Below, piece after piece: positions 33,572 to 42,641 of a DNA stretch of 64,000 nucleotides (its first letter is position 1; each line of letters begins with the position of its first letter). The stretch covers positions 1,488,001-1,552,000 of the forward strand of contig NZ_OMPD01000014.1 of the NCBI RefSeq assembly GCF_900312745.1. The letters are read 5' to 3'. This DNA is from Aquimarina sp. AU58. GTDB lineage: Bacteria; Bacteroidota; Bacteroidia; Flavobacteriales; Flavobacteriaceae. The notes below the pieces were generated by a model, which saw nothing but the letters and a program-made list of their open reading frames with translations, had not been told where the DNA came from and ran no database searches. Made by a program: the position numbers and the translations under genes.

Positions 33572-34822
33572 TTATTCTATCTGGAGTTTTTTGTTTGCCG
33601 TTAATTCAGCAATTTTAACGATTACTTCTACGGCCTTGATCATACTCTCTGCAGGAACATATTCGTATCGCCCATGAAAATTATGCCCGCCTGCAAAAAT
33701 GTTCGGGCAAGGCAGTCCCATAAAACTTAATTGCGATCCATCAGTCCCTCCTCGTATAGGTTTTATAATCGGTGTAATATCAAGAGATTTCATAGCCTCT
33801 TCTGCAACATCTACAATATGCATTACAGGTTCTACTTTTTCTCGCATATTAAAATACTGATCTTTAATTTCTATATGCACAACCTCTTTGGCATGTTGAG
33901 CATTAATTTCATTTGCCAGATTTTTCATTACTTTTTTTCTAGCTTCAAAATGCTCTTTATCATGATCTCTAATTATATACTGTAACTGAGTCTCTTCAAC
34001 ATTACCTTTCATAGTATGTAAATGAAAAAAACCTTCTCGACCACTTGTATGTTCAGGTGTTTCCATCCTTGGCAGCGAATTGATGAAATCCTGTGCGATG
34101 TACATACTATTAATCATTTTTCCTTTTGCATAACCAGGGTGTACGATTTTCCCTTTTATAGTTACCACAGCACCGGCCGCATTAAAATTCTCATATTCAA
34201 GTTCCCCAATTTGGCTACCATCCATAGTATATGCCCAATCTGCACCAAATTTTGAAACATCAAATTTATGAGCACCGCGACCAATCTCTTCATCGGGTGT
34301 AAACCCTATCCGAATTTTACCATGTTTAATCTCAGGATGTTGTACAAGATATTCCATCGCGGTTATTATTTCTGTAATCCCAGCCTTGTCATCAGCTCCC
34401 AATAGTGTTGTGCCATCGGTAGTAATAAGGGTTTGACCTTTATACTGCTTTAAATCTTCGAAATAATCAGGAGAGAGTATGATATTTTCTGATGCATTTA
34501 ACGTAATATCTTTACCATCATAATTTTCTATAATCTGCGGATTTACATTTGCACCTGTAAAATCGGGACTAGTGTCAAAGTGCGATATAAAACCAATAGT
34601 GGGTACTTTCTGATCAATATTAGAAGGTAATGTAGCCATGATATAGGCATGCTCATCTATACTAATGTCTTCTAAGCCAATATCTTTTAAATCTTCGACT
34701 AACTTATTAGCAAGATCCCACTGTTTTTCGGTACTGGGAGTTGTATTACTTTCGGGATCACTTTCGGTGTCAATAGTCACGTAACTTATGAACCTATTTA
34801 TGATGTGTTGTTTTGAAATCAT
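33572..34822 (-). CDS. pepT: Peptidase T (tripeptide aminopeptidase)
   Basis: A 416-residue cytosolic M20B zinc peptidase that removes the N-terminal residue from tripeptides. Metal and catalytic sites: SHFDTSPDF, LLGADDKAGITEI, FTPDEEIGRGAH, YTMDGSQIGELE and GGTDGSQLSFMGLPCPNIFAGGHNFHG-type segments are all present. The ATG at 34822 is chosen; a longer frame would need a TTG at 34855 that overlaps a TATTTTTG promoter element (34853-34860, minus strand), so it could not be translated from that promoter. The length then matches PepT. It is monocistronic, divergent from pyrD. Confidence 0.9.
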   Translation of the reverse strand: MISKQHIINRFISYVTIDTESDPESNTTPSTEKQWDLANKLVEDLKDIGLEDISIDEHAYIMATLPSNIDQKVPTIGFISHFDTSPDFTGANVNPQIIENYDGKDITLNASENIILSPDYFEDLKQYKGQTLITTDGTTLLGADDKAGITEIITAMEYLVQHPEIKHGKIRIGFTPDEEIGRGAHKFDVSKFGADWAYTMDGSQIGELEYENFNAAGAVVTIKGKIVHPGYAKGKMINSMYIAQDFINSLPRMETPEHTSGREGFFHLHTMKGNVEETQLQYIIRDHDKEHFEARKKVMKNLANEINAQHAKEVVHIEIKDQYFNMREKVEPVMHIVDVAEEAMKSLDITPIIKPIRGGTDGSQLSFMGLPCPNIFAGGHNFHGRYEYVPAESMIKAVEVIVKIAELTANKKLQIE

Positions 34823-34886
34823 TGCTGCTACTATTTTAATATTTGAAGAATTCAAAAATACACTTTTATTAGAACCTTGGATAACT

Positions 34887-34894
34887 TATTTTTG
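34887..34894 (+). promoter_or_regulatory. -7 promoter element of pyrD (TATTTTTG)
   Basis: An exact TAnnTTTG match 21 bp before the pyrD ATG. The matching pepT element lies back to back on the minus strand at 34853-34860. Confidence 0.55.
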
Positions 34895-34914
34895 CACAAG
34901 CAAAATTATATTTA

Positions 34915-35946
34915 ATGTATAAATTCTTACTACGTCCTTTACTATTCTTGTTTGATCCAGAAAATGTGCATCATTTTACATTTAGAATGATTCGATTTTT
35001 TTCAAAAATACCTCTTGTGCCATTAGTTTTTAGAAATTTATATAAGGTAGATGATCCAAGATTAGAACGAGAAATTTTTGGGTTGAAATTTAATAACCCT
35101 GTAGGACTAGCTGCTGGATTTGACAAGAATGCAGTTTTGTATAACGAATTGGCTAATTTTGGATTTGGGTTTATCGAAATAGGAACGGTGACTCCCAAAG
35201 GTCAGGAAGGTAATCCTAAAAAGAGGTTGTTTAGACTTAAAGAAGACCGAGGGATTATCAATAGAATGGGATTTAATAATAAAGGCCTTGAGGCAGTCGT
35301 AAATCAACTTCGGAAAAACAAGGGTAAACTTATTATAGGAGGAAATATAGGAAAGAATACAGATACGTTACCAGAGCATTACACCAAAGATTATCTAGAG
35401 TGTTTTCGAATATTACATCCATATGTAGACTATTTTGTTCTTAATGTGAGTTGCCCAAATGTAGGGAGCCATGCAAAGTTAAATGATAAAGAATACTTAA
35501 ACGAATTAATAGTAGCTGTACAAGGGGAAAATAAAACGTTCGAAAAACAAAAACCTATTGTATTGAAAATTGCACCCGATTTAAATACAAATCAGCTTGA
35601 TGAAATCATAGAATTAGTAGCAGATACTAATTTAGATGGAGTTATTGCTAGCAATACTTCTGTGTCCAGAGAAGGACTAAAAACTTCTAAAAACAGATTA
35701 GAAGCAATAGGTAATGGGGGATTGAGTGGTCAACCCATAAAAAACAAAAGTACAGAAGTAATTAGATATTTGTCAGAAAAAAGTAACAAAGCGTTTCCGA
35801 TTATTGGAGTAGGAGGAATACATAGTGCTACCGATGCTATAGAGAAATTAGAGGCTGGAGCAAGTCTGGTACAATTATATACCGGCTTTATTTATGAAGG
35901 TCCCAAATTGATCAGGGATATTAATAAAGCAATACTTAGTAGCTAA
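34915..35946 (+). CDS. pyrD: Dihydroorotate dehydrogenase (quinone), class 2
   Basis: A 343-residue inner-membrane-associated flavoenzyme of pyrimidine synthesis, passing electrons from dihydroorotate to the quinone pool. The N-terminal helix extension (residues 1-40, FLLRPLLFLFDPENVHHFT) marks class 2. FMN and substrate motifs: NPVGLAAGFDKN, FIEIGTVTPKGQEGNPKKR, FVLNVSCPNV with a serine base (the NVSCPN motif), ASNTSVSREGL and GVGGIHSATDAIEKLEAGASLVQLY-type. Its own promoter lies just upstream, and the LysE-like gene follows after 11 bp. Confidence 0.93.
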   Translation: MYKFLLRPLLFLFDPENVHHFTFRMIRFFSKIPLVPLVFRNLYKVDDPRLEREIFGLKFNNPVGLAAGFDKNAVLYNELANFGFGFIEIGTVTPKGQEGNPKKRLFRLKEDRGIINRMGFNNKGLEAVVNQLRKNKGKLIIGGNIGKNTDTLPEHYTKDYLECFRILHPYVDYFVLNVSCPNVGSHAKLNDKEYLNELIVAVQGENKTFEKQKPIVLKIAPDLNTNQLDEIIELVADTNLDGVIASNTSVSREGLKTSKNRLEAIGNGGLSGQPIKNKSTEVIRYLSEKSNKAFPIIGVGGIHSATDAIEKLEAGASLVQLYTGFIYEGPKLIRDINKAILSS

Positions 35947-35957
35947 GCTATTAGAAT

Positions 35958-36584
35958 ATGAACTACGAAATTCTCTATACCTTTGTTATAGCAACATTGG
36001 CATTGTCTATCTCACCAGGACCTGATAATATATTTGTATTAATGCAAAGTGTGGTAAATGGCAAAAAGTATGGATTGGCTGTGGTGGCTGGTCTAATGTC
36101 TGGGTGTTTAATACACACTACGTTGGTTGCTTTTGGTGTATCTGCAATTATTAAACAAAGTGAAATGCTCTTTTTTACTATTAAATTATTCGGAGCGTTG
36201 TATTTGTTTTTTCTGGCTTACAAAGTGTTTAGAAATGAAGCAGCAGTAAGTCTATCAGAAAATAGTATGCCTAAGAAAAGCCTCGGGCAATTATTTAAAC
36301 AAGGGTTTATAATGAATGTTTTAAATCCTAAAGTATCTATATTCTTTTTAGCATTTTTCCCTGGATTCTTATTTAGCAAAACAATAAGTAATGTAGTACA
36401 ATTTTATATACTTGGATTTCTTTTTATTGTAGTTTCGTTTATTATTTTTGGTTTGATAGCGATTCTGGCAGGATCTATTGCAGAGTATTTAAAAAAGAGC
36501 TCAAAAATCGGAGTTGTTCTAAAATGGCTTCAGATTATTGTTTTTATCGGGATAGGAGTTTTTATTCTTATTTCGGGGAAATAG
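35958..36584 (+). CDS. LysE/RhtB-family exporter
   Basis: A 208-residue inner-membrane protein with about six hydrophobic helices and the LysE-family opening (LALSISPGPDNIFVLMQS), the early GxxxG-rich helix VVAGLMSGCLIHTT and FKQGFIMNVLNPKVSIFFLAFFPGF. Family members export amino acids such as lysine, threonine or homoserine lactones. The substrate is not predictable. It starts 11 bp after pyrD on the same strand, so co-transcription is likely, and it converges on the HlyD gene 42 bp away. Confidence 0.87.
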   Translation: MNYEILYTFVIATLALSISPGPDNIFVLMQSVVNGKKYGLAVVAGLMSGCLIHTTLVAFGVSAIIKQSEMLFFTIKLFGALYLFFLAYKVFRNEAAVSLSENSMPKKSLGQLFKQGFIMNVLNPKVSIFFLAFFPGFLFSKTISNVVQFYILGFLFIVVSFIIFGLIAILAGSIAEYLKKSSKIGVVLKWLQIIVFIGIGVFILISGK

Positions 36585-36626
36585 AATATTTGAATTTGAT
36601 TATTATGAAAAACATTTAATTTCATA

Positions 36627-37967
36627 TTACACTTTATCTTCCTTATCATCTTCAGATGCTGTATAAGTATAGCGATCAGGTGTTACTAGTTTTTTGAATT
36701 GATAGAAAAAACGCTCTATTAATCTTAAATCCTCGGTAATGATTTCCCCAGAGCCTTTCATTTCTTGTTTAAAATCAATTTCTTTCCTGTAACTAGTAAT
36801 TAATTTATTAGGTAGAGAAACATCGATTAGATAAAAACCTTCGGGATCTGGAAGTAATGAGATTTTTTTAATAGTACCTTCTATAATTCCGAATTCGTTA
36901 TGCGGGTAGTTCTCTAATTTTATATTTACTTTTTGACCATTTTTTATTTTACCAGAGTTTTGAGAAGGAGCTTTTAGTTTTCCTATTAATTTTGTGCTTT
37001 CACTAGGAATTATTGAGAAAATCAAGTCACCAGAAGATACAGTCTGAGAAGTACTCCAATAGTTTAAAAAGGTTACTCTACCTTTGATATTTGATTTTAA
37101 CACATAGAGTAATTCCCAGCTATTGATTGATTTTTTTAATTGGTTAAATGAATGAATTACGTCTTGTAAAAGCATTATTTCTTCTTTTGTTTTATTGATT
37201 TCTGTACCCTTTGTATCCTTTCTAAGAGTACTAATAGCTTGTTCTATTTGTGTTATCGAAATATTCATAGTTTCGTAATTACGCTCTGTTTGTAGAAACT
37301 CTAACTTTTTACGTTCAAATTCTTGTAATGATATCACTCCTTTATCGAATAACTTTTGATGCCGATACATCTCTTTTTTCTTAAGCATTATTTCTTTTTC
37401 ACTATGTCTTTGTTGTGTAATAGTATTACTTAACCTTTGTTGTAATGCTGTCATAGAAAACTTGTTTGCAATTTGTTCATTGTTAAATGGTTGAAGTTTT
37501 TTGTTTAGAATGTATTTAGAATAATTATTTTCAAATAATATAAAATCTGTATGGATATCACCTAAGGATAGTATAGGAAGTTTATCAAAAGGAAAATGAA
37601 AAAAATCACTACCCAGGTTGATAGTATCCATAATTGATTTTAACAGAAAGATATCTTTATAATTGGCATTGCTCTTTAGTATTGCCAAGGGAGTTTTTTC
37701 TTGTACAATATCATTATCATGTACTAATATAGCTTCTATTTTTTCATTTGTTTTTGCAAATATTTTTTCCGGAGGAATTTCTGTGGTTATTAGACTTTCA
37801 GAGCTAACAATATCTGGATACTTGATTATGTAAGACATAATTAATAGCATAATTACTAATAGTAATAATACTAAGCTACCCCATCGAATCATCCAATTTG
37901 GTACACTAGATAGTATTTCCTGAACTTCTTCGCTTCTTAGTTCTATTTCGTCTATTTTTCTTGCCAT
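36627..37967 (-). CDS. HlyD-family periplasmic adaptor of the RiPP exporter
   Basis: A 446-residue membrane-fusion protein. One membrane helix (residues 29-48) is followed by a beta-barrel/lipoyl region, long coiled-coil segments (about 120-270, e.g. LSNTITQQRHSEKEIMLKKKEM) and a C-terminal barrel 'GRVTFLNYWSTSQTVSSGDLIFSIIPSES'. It starts with ATG 1 bp after the stop of the C39-ABC gene, so the pair form a bacteriocin-type exporter, with the adaptor bridging to an outer-membrane TolC-like channel encoded elsewhere. It is the last gene of the grasp-with-spasm operon. Confidence 0.88.
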   Translation of the reverse strand: MARKIDEIELRSEEVQEILSSVPNWMIRWGSLVLLLLVIMLLIMSYIIKYPDIVSSESLITTEIPPEKIFAKTNEKIEAILVHDNDIVQEKTPLAILKSNANYKDIFLLKSIMDTINLGSDFFHFPFDKLPILSLGDIHTDFILFENNYSKYILNKKLQPFNNEQIANKFSMTALQQRLSNTITQQRHSEKEIMLKKKEMYRHQKLFDKGVISLQEFERKKLEFLQTERNYETMNISITQIEQAISTLRKDTKGTEINKTKEEIMLLQDVIHSFNQLKKSINSWELLYVLKSNIKGRVTFLNYWSTSQTVSSGDLIFSIIPSESTKLIGKLKAPSQNSGKIKNGQKVNIKLENYPHNEFGIIEGTIKKISLLPDPEGFYLIDVSLPNKLITSYRKEIDFKQEMKGSGEIITEDLRLIERFFYQFKKLVTPDRYTYTASEDDKEDKV

Positions 37968-37968
37968 G

Positions 37969-40158
37969 TTATTGTCCTAATTCTAATTGATTTTTAACAA
38001 GATTATAATAGTTTCCTTGTTGTTCTATTAATTCTTGATGATTTCCTTTTTCTACAATTTTACCTTTATCTAATACTACAATCTGGTGTGCATTTTTCAC
38101 GGTACTTAACCTGTGAGCTACTACAACTACCGTTTTATTTTCGAAAAAACGATTAAGATTCTCCATGATTACTTTTTCGTTATTGGCATCTAATGCACTG
38201 GTAGCTTCATCAAAAAATAGGATTTTTGGGTTTTTATAAACGGCTCTTGCGATTAATAAACGTTGTTTTTGCCCAGTACTTAAGCCTACGCCTTCCGAAC
38301 CGATTTTGGTATTGTAAGATAAAGGAAGAGATTCTATAAAACCTTGAATATTAGCAATGTCTACTGCATGTTCTAGTTTTTTTTTGTCTATAAAATCTTC
38401 TCCTATTGCTATATTATTGGCTATTGTATCATTAAAAATAAAACCTTCTTGCATTACGACTCCGCAATTGGCTCTCCAGAACTGTTGAGATATATTTTTT
38501 AGGTTATAATTTTCGGCATAAATTTCACCTTCTTCTAATTCATAGAATTTTAGTAGTAGTTTTACAAGAGTAGTTTTGCCACTACCACTTACACCTACTA
38601 TTGCTGTAACTTTATTTGCAGGAATATTGAGATCTAAGTTTTCTAAAACAGGTTTCTCGGTTCCTATATATCTGAAAGTAGCATCTTTAATTAAGAAATC
38701 GGTATGTTCAGAAGTATAATTTATTTTTTGTTCATCTCTGGGTTCTTCATCATCTTTGCTATGAATTTCACTTAGCCTATCCAGAGATATTCTCGCATCC
38801 TGTAATTCTCTTATAAAACCAATGAGTTGTGAAATAGGAGAATTAAGTTGACCAACAATATATGTTATAGCAAGCATCATCCCAAGTGTAATATCACCCA
38901 TGATAACCAGTTGTGCAGAGAAAACGGTAATGAGAATGTTTTTTAGTTCATTTATAAAGCCTGATCCAACATTTTGATACTGTTCTAATGCTAGACCATC
39001 TATAGAAATTTTAAATAGCCTGGCTTGTAAAAATTCCCAACCCCATCTTTTTTGCTTCTCTGCATTATGCAGTTTTATTTCCTGCATTCCGTTTATTAAC
39101 TCAATTACCTTACTTTGTTCCTGGCTTACTTGTGAAAACCTTTTGTAATCCAAGTCAGCTCTCTTTTTTAGAAAAATCAAGATCCAAAGAAAATATAGAA
39201 TACTTCCCAGAAGAAAAATAGCAACTATCTTTAGACTGTAATATGCTAGTACAATACCAAAAATCAATAAATTAACCATAGAGAATAGTACATTTAGTGA
39301 GGAAGTAGTAAGTATTCGCTCAATACGACTATGATCGTTGATACGTTGTAGAATGTCTCCTGTCATTTTGGTGTCAAAAAAGGAAATAGGCAAACTCATT
39401 AACTTGATAAAGAAATCAGATATCAATGATATATTAATGCGGGTACTAAGGTGTAGTAGTATCCAGCTTCTTATTAACTCGATACTTATTCTACCAATAA
39501 ATAAAAATACCTGAGCGATAAGGATAAGATATACAAAATTGAGGTCTTGATTTTTAATCCCTACATCTACTATACTTTGAGTAAGGAAAGGAAAAATAAG
39601 TTGAAGTAGACTCCCTGCAATTAACCCAAAAATAAGTTGCGCCAAAAACTTTTTGTACCGTAATATATATTTAGAAATAAATGAAAATCCAATGTTTTTC
39701 TGTTCCTCATCAAAATTTTGATCAAATAGTTTAGGTGTAGGCTCTAGTAATAATGCTAAGCCTTCTTGAGTATTTTCGGTAACATTAGGACCAATCCAAT
39801 GCTTTAAAAATTCATCTTTGTTATATACTAATAACCCATGTGCAGGATCAGAAATATAGTATTTGTTGTTTTTAATTTTATATAGAATAACATAATGGTT
39901 TCTGTTCCAATGTAAAATACAAGGCAATGGAGCTTCTACAATTTCTAATAACGAAATTTTGACTCCAAGACTTCGAAACCCAACTTTTTCTGCTGCATGA
40001 CTAATAGAGAGAAGGTTACTCCCTGTTCTTGTGGTTTCACTTAACTTTCTAAGTACTTGTATAGCAATATTTTTTTCATAATATTTTGCTACGATTCTAA
40101 TACAAGTAGGTCCGCAATCTTTAAAATCACCCTGTTTATAATGTGGAAACTTTACCAA
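37969..40158 (-). CDS. C39-peptidase-containing ABC exporter
   Basis: A 729-residue bacteriocin-type transporter that both removes GG leaders and exports the peptide. The peptidase C39 domain (about 1-135) has catalytic Cys15 in FKDCGPTC, His88 in RNHYVILY and Asp104 in ISDPAHG. Six membrane helices (about 155-440) and an ABC ATPase follow: Walker A GVSGSGKT (about 520), signature LSTGQKQR, Walker B ILFFDEATSALD, switch His in VVAHR. The start is an unusual TTG 11 bp after the gwsS stop; no ATG is available upstream in frame. It is the only GG-cleaving exporter in this window and could also handle the other GG precursors. Confidence 0.93.
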   Translation of the reverse strand: MVKFPHYKQGDFKDCGPTCIRIVAKYYEKNIAIQVLRKLSETTRTGSNLLSISHAAEKVGFRSLGVKISLLEIVEAPLPCILHWNRNHYVILYKIKNNKYYISDPAHGLLVYNKDEFLKHWIGPNVTENTQEGLALLLEPTPKLFDQNFDEEQKNIGFSFISKYILRYKKFLAQLIFGLIAGSLLQLIFPFLTQSIVDVGIKNQDLNFVYLILIAQVFLFIGRISIELIRSWILLHLSTRINISLISDFFIKLMSLPISFFDTKMTGDILQRINDHSRIERILTTSSLNVLFSMVNLLIFGIVLAYYSLKIVAIFLLGSILYFLWILIFLKKRADLDYKRFSQVSQEQSKVIELINGMQEIKLHNAEKQKRWGWEFLQARLFKISIDGLALEQYQNVGSGFINELKNILITVFSAQLVIMGDITLGMMLAITYIVGQLNSPISQLIGFIRELQDARISLDRLSEIHSKDDEEPRDEQKINYTSEHTDFLIKDATFRYIGTEKPVLENLDLNIPANKVTAIVGVSGSGKTTLVKLLLKFYELEEGEIYAENYNLKNISQQFWRANCGVVMQEGFIFNDTIANNIAIGEDFIDKKKLEHAVDIANIQGFIESLPLSYNTKIGSEGVGLSTGQKQRLLIARAVYKNPKILFFDEATSALDANNEKVIMENLNRFFENKTVVVVAHRLSTVKNAHQIVVLDKGKIVEKGNHQELIEQQGNYYNLVKNQLELGQ

Positions 40159-40169
40159 TTTGTTTAGAT

Positions 40170-41252
40170 TTAAAGGTTAACTAGACTATGCTTTTCTATA
40201 GATTTATGCTTCAATGGATTCATGCTCCACTTTTTCCATTCATTTGTGTATGGGTCATATCCACATTTCAAAGGTTTTGAAAATAAACTATTAGGATCAT
40301 TGGTATAGGCTCTGCAATCTGTACAAACATGCCTGAACTCACAATCTTTGCAGATGTCTATTTGATCTTTGGTGATAGTCCAATATTTTTTGAAACCATC
40401 TTTTTGTAATGCTTCACTTAGAGAGGTATTATTGATATTCCCATAACTTTTTGACATTGATGGACAGTTCTTAATATCTCCTCGAATGTCAATAGATATT
40501 TTTCGATTTAAACAAGAATTATGTTTTTGTGACTCTAAAAAGAATTCCTGATTTGTAGAAAAATAATGGGTGCTAACAACCCCACAATGATTTGACGAAT
40601 TTATATTTTGTGTAGTGAACAATATATTGGTAGCCATTGACCCTGTTTGAAAAGAATATTGGTTTTTTTCTGGTGCAGTATGAATTGTTATGCTGGTTAC
40701 TTTTTTATATGTGTTGGATAATTGTTCTAATTTTTGTTCTTGAGTCTCATCCGAATATTTTAATAATAAATCAATACTACTAAGTCTTCCGTATTTACAG
40801 ATTGTTAAAATTTGATTTACTTTAGAAATAGGAATTTCTTCAAAAAACCTAATCTCTAATGCTTTACAGTTAAACTCATCGAGTTCTTTAAATATTTTTG
40901 CAAAATCGTGCTCAGATTTAGAATCTACATCAATCAAAGCATTGGTAATAATAGATGGTGATTTCCAAGTAAGATCTAGAGGAGGAAATAAATCTGGTTC
41001 TTCTGTAAAGAAAATGAGTTCATGTTCGATTAAAAAATCAAAATATTCATCTATAATATCATCTGCTTCATTATTATAAAATTGCTTAATTTCTTCAATT
41101 GATTTTGTAGCATGCTCTACTAAGATTTCACATAAAATGTTAGGGATAAAATGTAATTTATTTCTCTCTACATCGCAGATAGTACTTCTATTAGCCCCTA
41201 ATACTGGTAAACAAGAAGCATACAGTTTAAAGAATTTGCCCGAATTTCTCAT
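40170..41252 (-). CDS. gwsS: Grasp-with-spasm system SPASM peptide maturase
   Basis: A 360-residue protein. The C-terminal SPASM domain is clear: Cys247-x10-Gly258-x4-Cys263, then Cys301-x2-Cys304-x5-Cys310-x2-Cys313 and Cys330, the auxiliary iron-sulfur cluster ligands (CxxC instead of CxxxC in the last pair). The N-terminal half (1-220) has cysteines only at 14, 26, 41, 129 and 152, with no CxxxCxxC radical-SAM motif, so catalysis by SAM cleavage is unlikely; it may act as a scaffold or recruit the precursor. It lies 3 bp after the small 69-residue ORF and 11 bp before the exporter. Gene name from the named flavobacterial system. Confidence 0.85.
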   Translation of the reverse strand: MRNSGKFFKLYASCLPVLGANRSTICDVERNKLHFIPNILCEILVEHATKSIEEIKQFYNNEADDIIDEYFDFLIEHELIFFTEEPDLFPPLDLTWKSPSIITNALIDVDSKSEHDFAKIFKELDEFNCKALEIRFFEEIPISKVNQILTICKYGRLSSIDLLLKYSDETQEQKLEQLSNTYKKVTSITIHTAPEKNQYSFQTGSMATNILFTTQNINSSNHCGVVSTHYFSTNQEFFLESQKHNSCLNRKISIDIRGDIKNCPSMSKSYGNINNTSLSEALQKDGFKKYWTITKDQIDICKDCEFRHVCTDCRAYTNDPNSLFSKPLKCGYDPYTNEWKKWSMNPLKHKSIEKHSLVNL

Positions 41253-41255
41253 GTT

Positions 41256-41465
41256 TTAGTAAATTAAAGTTCTGGATATAGATTTATGAAAGTATATAGT
41301 ATAGGACGAATTTGATCGATAAAAATCTGAACTCTCTGAATTGTGCGGTAATTTTTTCTCAGCTTCGTTCATGACCCAAAGTGAAAGCGGTAATAATTCT
41401 TTTTGCTCTTCATTAAAATCGTCTATCAATATTTTTTTGTCAGATGTTTTACTTTGATGTTTCAT
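41256..41465 (-). CDS. Small unknown protein in the grasp-with-spasm operon
   Basis: A 69-residue acidic then basic protein with an ATG start. It lies 53 bp after gwsG and 3 bp before gwsS, so translation is probably coupled. It has no GG site, signal peptide or cysteine, so it is unlikely to be a second precursor. Sequence: a polar N-terminus, an amphipathic helix (about residues 20-40, ELLPLSLWVMNEAEKKLP) and a Ser/Tyr-rich C-terminus. I do not recognise it; small recognition (RRE-like) or carrier proteins occur in some RiPP operons, but no such fold is evident. Confidence 0.5.
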   Translation of the reverse strand: MKHQSKTSDKKILIDDFNEEQKELLPLSLWVMNEAEKKLPHNSESSDFYRSNSSYTIYFHKSISRTLIY

Positions 41466-41518
41466 GTGTTCATTTTTTTATTAGTTAGATCAGATGTTCC
41501 GAAATAAGTCGAGAAAGA

Positions 41519-42505
41519 TTATGCGCTTTTTTCAATCAGAAAATCTGCTACTTTTTCTTCAAGATAGTAATTGCAAGGACCCGAGGTCATTCCAAATTGC
41601 CCTACAGGATTAATCTCTAGGAAAACATAATCTCCTGATTTTGATTTTATTAAATCGATAGATCCTGTATTGAGATCAAGATCTTTCATTAATAGAGTTA
41701 ATTTATCTTCTATCGATTTAGGTAATTTATAAGGAACACGTCTATTAGGCTTTTGATGGTTATACTGTCTAAAATCTACAGAAGTCTGGTTGTCGTTTTG
41801 AGAAAAAATAGCCATTCCGTAGAAATCACCTTCCAAATAAAAAATTCTGAGTTCATATTCTTTATCAACCGTATTTTGAAGTAATGATGCATAAAATTTA
41901 TCAGGTAAGGATTCAATAATTTCACTGGTTAAGATTGCTGTATAAGCAGAATACGATGTTCCATTTTTAGATAACATCATGGCTTCACTAATAGCTTTTA
42001 CGATTATTGAACCATGTTCGTTTTTAAATTTAATGACTTCTTCCTTACTATTGGTTATTATGGTTTCAGGAATAGATATGCCGTATTTTTTTGCTTTTTG
42101 AAGTACATCAAGTTTATTAACCTTTACTTTTTCCATATTAGAAAGCCAAGGTTTCTCTTTTTGAGAAGATCTTAAATATTCTTTGATTTTAAGCAACTCA
42201 CTATTCAGCTTTTGTGAAAACCTCATTTTATTAAATGGAGTATCCATGAGTTCCTCGTATTTCGAGTAATGATATGCTCCTGATAACCATCTTCTATACC
42301 AAAAAGCTTTAACCTTAGAGAGTTCGATTTCTCTTTCGGGAAAGCTAAGTGTGGCTTCATTGTTTGCAACATCGATTTTGAAATTGCAATGCTCTATCAG
42401 ATCATTTCCATTCAACCTGAAGTAATCTGCTTTTTTATGATCTAACCAATCAATTACTTCTTCGGTAGAGTGCTCTCCTGCATGTTGACTCACTATTAAT
42501 ATCAT
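41519..42505 (-). CDS. gwsG: Grasp-with-spasm system ATP-grasp peptide ligase
   Basis: A 328-residue ATP-grasp enzyme of the RimK/microviridin-ligase type. The N-terminal pre-ATP-grasp region is followed by the nucleotide-binding lysines (KVKVNKLDVLQKAKKYG and VKAISEA), an ELR triad segment (DKEYELRIFYL), DFRQYN, and the metal-binding GSIDLI / VFLEINPVGQFG pair (Glu and Asn of E-x-N-P). Such enzymes activate Asp/Glu side chains and join them to Ser/Thr/Lys in the core, giving ester or amide rings (graspetides). It follows the precursor gene by 137 bp, with a hairpin between. Confidence 0.9.
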   Translation of the reverse strand: MILIVSQHAGEHSTEEVIDWLDHKKADYFRLNGNDLIEHCNFKIDVANNEATLSFPEREIELSKVKAFWYRRWLSGAYHYSKYEELMDTPFNKMRFSQKLNSELLKIKEYLRSSQKEKPWLSNMEKVKVNKLDVLQKAKKYGISIPETIITNSKEEVIKFKNEHGSIIVKAISEAMMLSKNGTSYSAYTAILTSEIIESLPDKFYASLLQNTVDKEYELRIFYLEGDFYGMAIFSQNDNQTSVDFRQYNHQKPNRRVPYKLPKSIEDKLTLLMKDLDLNTGSIDLIKSKSGDYVFLEINPVGQFGMTSGPCNYYLEEKVADFLIEKSA

Positions 42506-42578
42506 TATTCTTTGGTATTAGGTGATGGTTTGTGTTTTTAACGTATCATGTTTAAAATAAAAATTAGGTCTTTTGAAG

Positions 42579-42620
42579 ATATACAGCCAACACAATAATG
42601 TGTTTGTGCCAGCTGTATAT
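42579..42620 (-). promoter_or_regulatory. Hairpin between the precursor and ATP-grasp genes
   Basis: A 9-bp outer stem (ATATACAGC / GCTGTATAT) encloses an inner AACACA/TGTGTT stem, 22 bp after the precursor stop. It lacks a U tract, so RNA processing, partial termination or mRNA stabilisation is more likely than full termination. Such hairpins commonly let a precursor be made in excess over its enzymes. Confidence 0.6.
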
Positions 42621-42641
42621 GACTTAACCGTATAGCCAGAA

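Noticed and set aside
34823..34855. TTG-started longer form of PepT
   Set aside because: The start overlaps the likely -7 promoter element and gives a longer N-terminus than the family has.
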